A stretch of DNA of 64,000 nt, from assembly GCF_005796225.1 (NCBI RefSeq), contig NZ_VAHO01000002.1:248001-312000 (forward strand), written 5' to 3'. Positions 61,946-64,000 of this stretch are shown piece after piece. Position numbers and translations under genes: made by a program. Position 1 is the stretch's first letter, and each line of letters starts with the position of its first letter. The notes under the pieces were generated by a model that saw only the letters and a program-made list of their open reading frames with translations, had not been told where the DNA came from and did no database searches. The stretch comes from Pseudarthrobacter sp. NamE5 (GTDB taxonomy: Bacteria; Actinomycetota; Actinomycetes; Actinomycetales; Micrococcaceae).

Positions 61946-61988
61946 ATTAACAGTCAAGGGCCACGGAAACCCGGCCCTGTGGATCCAG

Positions 61989-62022
61989 AGGCACGCCTGA
62001 CTGTTGGCGTGCCTTTCGGTTT
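61989..62022 (+). terminator. Rho-independent terminator of the DUF4193 gene
   Basis: AGGCACGCC (61989-61997) pairs with 62006-62014; followed by TTCGGTTTT. Confidence 0.85.
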
Positions 62023-62095
62023 TAAGGCCGCATACAGCCGGGCCCGGTAGCGTGGGGGCCATGGCACGTGATGACCGATGCGGCAGGAGGGCATG

Positions 62096-62836
62096 ATGAC
62101 CCTGCCCGTGGATTTTTGGGAAAAACTGTCGGACGCCTTCACCCGGGCAGACGCTCCCGATGTGACCTTCACGGAACTGCTCCTGACGCTTGTGATAGCC
62201 GCCGGCCTGTCCGTGCCACGCCGTTCCTGGCGGTACTTCGGTCTGCTGGCGACGGCCACGCATGAGATGGGGCACGCCGTGGCCGCCGTGCTGAGCGGTC
62301 AACGTCTCTCCGGCATCCGGCTCCGGCTCGACCATTCCGGCACCACCACCACCTACAGCCGCAGCAAGCGCGCCTCCGCATGGTCCTGCTTTTGGGGATA
62401 CCCCGTCCCTGCGATTGTGGGTGCCACGTTTGTGTGGTGCGGCTTCAGCGGGTGGGGGCCGGCGGCGGTCGTCAGTGGCGGGTTTGCGCTGGCAGCGTCA
62501 CTGCTGTTTCTTCGAAACCTCGCCGGCCTTCTTATTACGTCCGCCGGGATTGCCTGCATCCTGCTCCTGGTGCTCCTGGTACCGGAGGCCTTCCTCGGCC
62601 ACGTTTCCGTCATTCTCGGCCTGGCCCTGCTGGTGGCTGCCGTGCGTGACCTCGTGAAGCTGGCCCATGTGCACCTTCGGCGGAGGGAACGGCTGGCGAG
62701 TTCGGACGCCTACCTGCTGTGGCGAGCCACGGCAGTCCCCTCCGCCGTCTGGATTGTCCTCTTCGCCGCCCTGGTGGCCGGCTCCTGGCTTTGGGCGTGG
62801 CAACCAATCTCAACGGTCCTGTCCAGGGGCGCATAG
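62096..62836 (+). CDS. M50B-family-like polytopic membrane protein
   Basis: 246-aa protein with about six helices. A zinc-protease motif HEMGH is seen in ATATHEMGHAVAAVLSGQRLSG, with G-I-R-L-R-L and TTYSR after it, as in the peptidase M50B group of actinobacteria. The second zinc-ligand motif is not obvious. ATG 62096 lies 5 bases after AGGAGG; ATG 62093 is possible. Ends 9 bases before the next start. Confidence 0.85.
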   Translation: MTLPVDFWEKLSDAFTRADAPDVTFTELLLTLVIAAGLSVPRRSWRYFGLLATATHEMGHAVAAVLSGQRLSGIRLRLDHSGTTTTYSRSKRASAWSCFWGYPVPAIVGATFVWCGFSGWGPAAVVSGGFALAASLLFLRNLAGLLITSAGIACILLLVLLVPEAFLGHVSVILGLALLVAAVRDLVKLAHVHLRRRERLASSDAYLLWRATAVPSAVWIVLFAALVAGSWLWAWQPISTVLSRGA

Positions 62837-62839
62837 GCT
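62834..62839 (+). promoter_or_regulatory. -10 element for the GST-like gene (leaderless spacing)
   Basis: TAGGCT, spacer GGTGCC, ATG 62846. The hexamer overlaps the stop codon of the preceding gene. Confidence 0.45.
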
Positions 62840-62845
62840 GGTGCC

Positions 62846-63943
62846 ATGAGCCAGGACACTGAGAGCATCAAGCAGACCTCCGACGGAAAGAGCACAGAGC
62901 ACAGCACCCGCGGCGCCTACGTCACCGGTGGAGCGGAATTCAACCGCGACACCAACTACATCGAGGACCGCATCACCAGGGACGCCGCCCCCGGCCCCAA
63001 CGGGGAGCCCGGGTGGCCCGTGGAACCGGGACGCTACCGGCTGATTGCCGCCCGCGCCTGCCCTTGGGCAAACAGGACTGTGATAGTCCGGCGCCTTTTG
63101 GGCCTGGAGGACGCCATGTCCCTGGGCCAGCCCGGCCCGACTCATGATGCCCGCTCCTGGACCTTTGATCTTGACCCAGGCGGAGTGGATCCGGTGCTGG
63201 GCATCGAACGCCTGCAGGAGGCCTACTTCAGGCGCTTCCCGGATTACCCGCGGGGCATCACCGTTCCGGCGGTCGTGGACGTTGCAAGCGGTGCCGTGGT
63301 CACGAACAACTTCCCCCAGATCACCCTGGACTTCTCCACGGAGTGGAAGGAATTTCACCGCCCTGGGGCGCCGGACCTCTACCCGGATAACCTTCGCGAA
63401 GAGATAGACAAGGTCAATAAACGCGTGTTCACCGAGGTCAATAACGGGGTATACCGTTGCGGGTTCGCCGGTTCACAGAAGGCGTACGACGCCGCCTACT
63501 CTCGGCTGTGGACGGCCATGGACTGGCTTGAAGAGCGGCTTTCCGGCCAGCGCTTCCTGGTGGGGGACACCATCACGGAAGCCGATGTGCGGCTTTTCAC
63601 CACGCTGGCCCGCTTCGACGCCGTGTATCACGGGCACTTCAAGTGCAACCGCCAGAAGCTCTCGGAAATGCCCGCCCTGTGGGGGTACGCCCGGGACCTC
63701 TTCCAGACTCCGGGCTTCGGGGACACCACGGACTTCGTGCAGATCAAGCAGCACTACTACATCGTCCACGAGGACATAAACCCCACCGGGATCGTCCCTG
63801 CCGGACCGGACCTCGGCGGCTGGCTGGAGCCCCACGGCCGGGAATCGCTGGGAGGACGGCCCTTTGGGGAGGGGACCCCGCCGGGCCCTGTCCGGAAAGG
63901 CGAGGAAGTAGCGCCAGGGCACGGAGCTGAAGCCGAGGGATAG
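62846..63943 (+). CDS. Glutathionyl-hydroquinone reductase-like protein (Xi-class GST fold)
   Basis: 365-aa protein: thioredoxin-like domain with the Xi-class CPWA motif (C72-P-W-A in AARACPWANRTVIVRRLLGLE), then a helical GST C-domain (AMDWLEERLSGQRFLVGDTITEADVRLFTTLARFD). It ends with QHYYIVHEDINPTGIVPAGP, conserved in the family. Xi enzymes reduce thiol-hydroquinone conjugates through the Cys. Since mshC is present, mycothiol rather than glutathione may be the cofactor; this is inference. Confidence 0.92.
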   Translation: MSQDTESIKQTSDGKSTEHSTRGAYVTGGAEFNRDTNYIEDRITRDAAPGPNGEPGWPVEPGRYRLIAARACPWANRTVIVRRLLGLEDAMSLGQPGPTHDARSWTFDLDPGGVDPVLGIERLQEAYFRRFPDYPRGITVPAVVDVASGAVVTNNFPQITLDFSTEWKEFHRPGAPDLYPDNLREEIDKVNKRVFTEVNNGVYRCGFAGSQKAYDAAYSRLWTAMDWLEERLSGQRFLVGDTITEADVRLFTTLARFDAVYHGHFKCNRQKLSEMPALWGYARDLFQTPGFGDTTDFVQIKQHYYIVHEDINPTGIVPAGPDLGGWLEPHGRESLGGRPFGEGTPPGPVRKGEEVAPGHGAEAEG

Positions 63944-63958
63944 TAAGCGCTTTCTGGA

Positions 63959-63964
63959 TAGACT
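63959..63964 (+). promoter_or_regulatory. -10 element for the last (partial) gene
   Basis: TAGACT, 7-base spacer, ATG 63972. Confidence 0.35.
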
Positions 63965-63971
63965 GGGCCGC

Positions 63972-64000
63972 ATGCATGCACCCGAAGGCTTTGTAGCGCC
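63972..64000 (+). CDS. First codons of a probable CbiM/NikM metal-transport membrane protein (partial)
   Basis: ATG 63972 reads MHAPEGFVA to the window edge. CbiM and NikM proteins start MHIPDGF or MHIPEGF, where the N-terminal amine and His2 bind Co or Ni. Only nine codons are visible, so this is a weak but specific match. A leaderless -10 supports the start. Confidence 0.45.

Noticed and set aside
1..64000. CRISPR arrays, rRNA genes or complete insertion sequences
   Set aside because: No regularly spaced short repeats, rRNA sequence or intact transposase with terminal repeats was seen on reading both strands.

Overview
The window is chromosomal DNA of a high-GC actinobacterium, most likely Arthrobacter, Pseudarthrobacter or a close relative in the Micrococcaceae. 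The placement rests on gene content: a QcrCAB/CtaE respiratory block with an actinobacterial QcrA (several membrane segments) and a PDWY-type QcrB; RbpA; the mycothiol ligase MshC; a complete Pup-proteasome locus (arc, dop, pup, prcB, prcA, pafA); and PafB and PafC fused in one protein. The genus is an inference from layout, not from a database search.

Layout. 1-6.2 kb: tail of a GntR regulator, the qcrB-qcrA-qcrC-ctaE block (minus) and divergent trpD. 6.2-8.2 kb: small conserved genes (RAM-only Lrp protein, DUF3054, VOC protein, a 49-aa membrane peptide). 9.0-12.1 kb: a three-gene polyketide operon (type III PKS, methyltransferase, FAD monooxygenase). 12.1-17.2 kb: SnoaL-like protein, peptide deformylase, rRNA methyltransferase, NfeD/SPFH pair, rbpA and a polyprenol-phosphate mannosyltransferase. 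17.3-23.4 kb: amidohydrolase, the large helicase HelY, TatC and TatA. 23.4-34.9 kb: the proteasome region: PafBC, two FKBP isomerases, pafA, prcA, prcB, pup, dop, arc, trmI. 35-44.2 kb: site-2 protease, HAD phosphatase, PAC2 protein, mshC, uppP, aldo/keto reductase, acyl-CoA dehydrogenase, M20 peptidase.

A tRNA-Leu(GAG) at 44.3 kb marks a clear change. From there to about 53.3 kb lies a decaying accessory region. It holds frameshifted cytidine deaminase-ASCH, serine recombinase and GNAT genes, a tandem pair of paralogous orphan genes, several unknown small proteins, an ECF sigma/membrane-protein module, and at least three families of dispersed repeats. A 76-bp direct repeat flanks the sigma module.

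53.3-64 kb: a three-component surface glycosylation cassette (GtrB-like GT2, GtrA, polytopic GT-C-like protein), a lipoprotein HNH nuclease, an SGNH-like protein, two coupled GT9 glycosyltransferases, a DUF4193 protein, an M50B-like membrane protein, a CPWA-type glutathionyl-hydroquinone-reductase homologue, and the first codons of a probable cbiM.

Across the window about twenty starts have a TANNNT-like -10 hexamer ending 5-7 bases before the start codon, usually without a usable Shine-Dalgarno. This predicts that leaderless transcription is common here. Nothing in the window can be called a new defence or mobile system with certainty. The best leads are the repeat-flanked sigma cassette, the orphan paralogue pair, the PKS operon with its unusual leader, and the glycosylation cassette.
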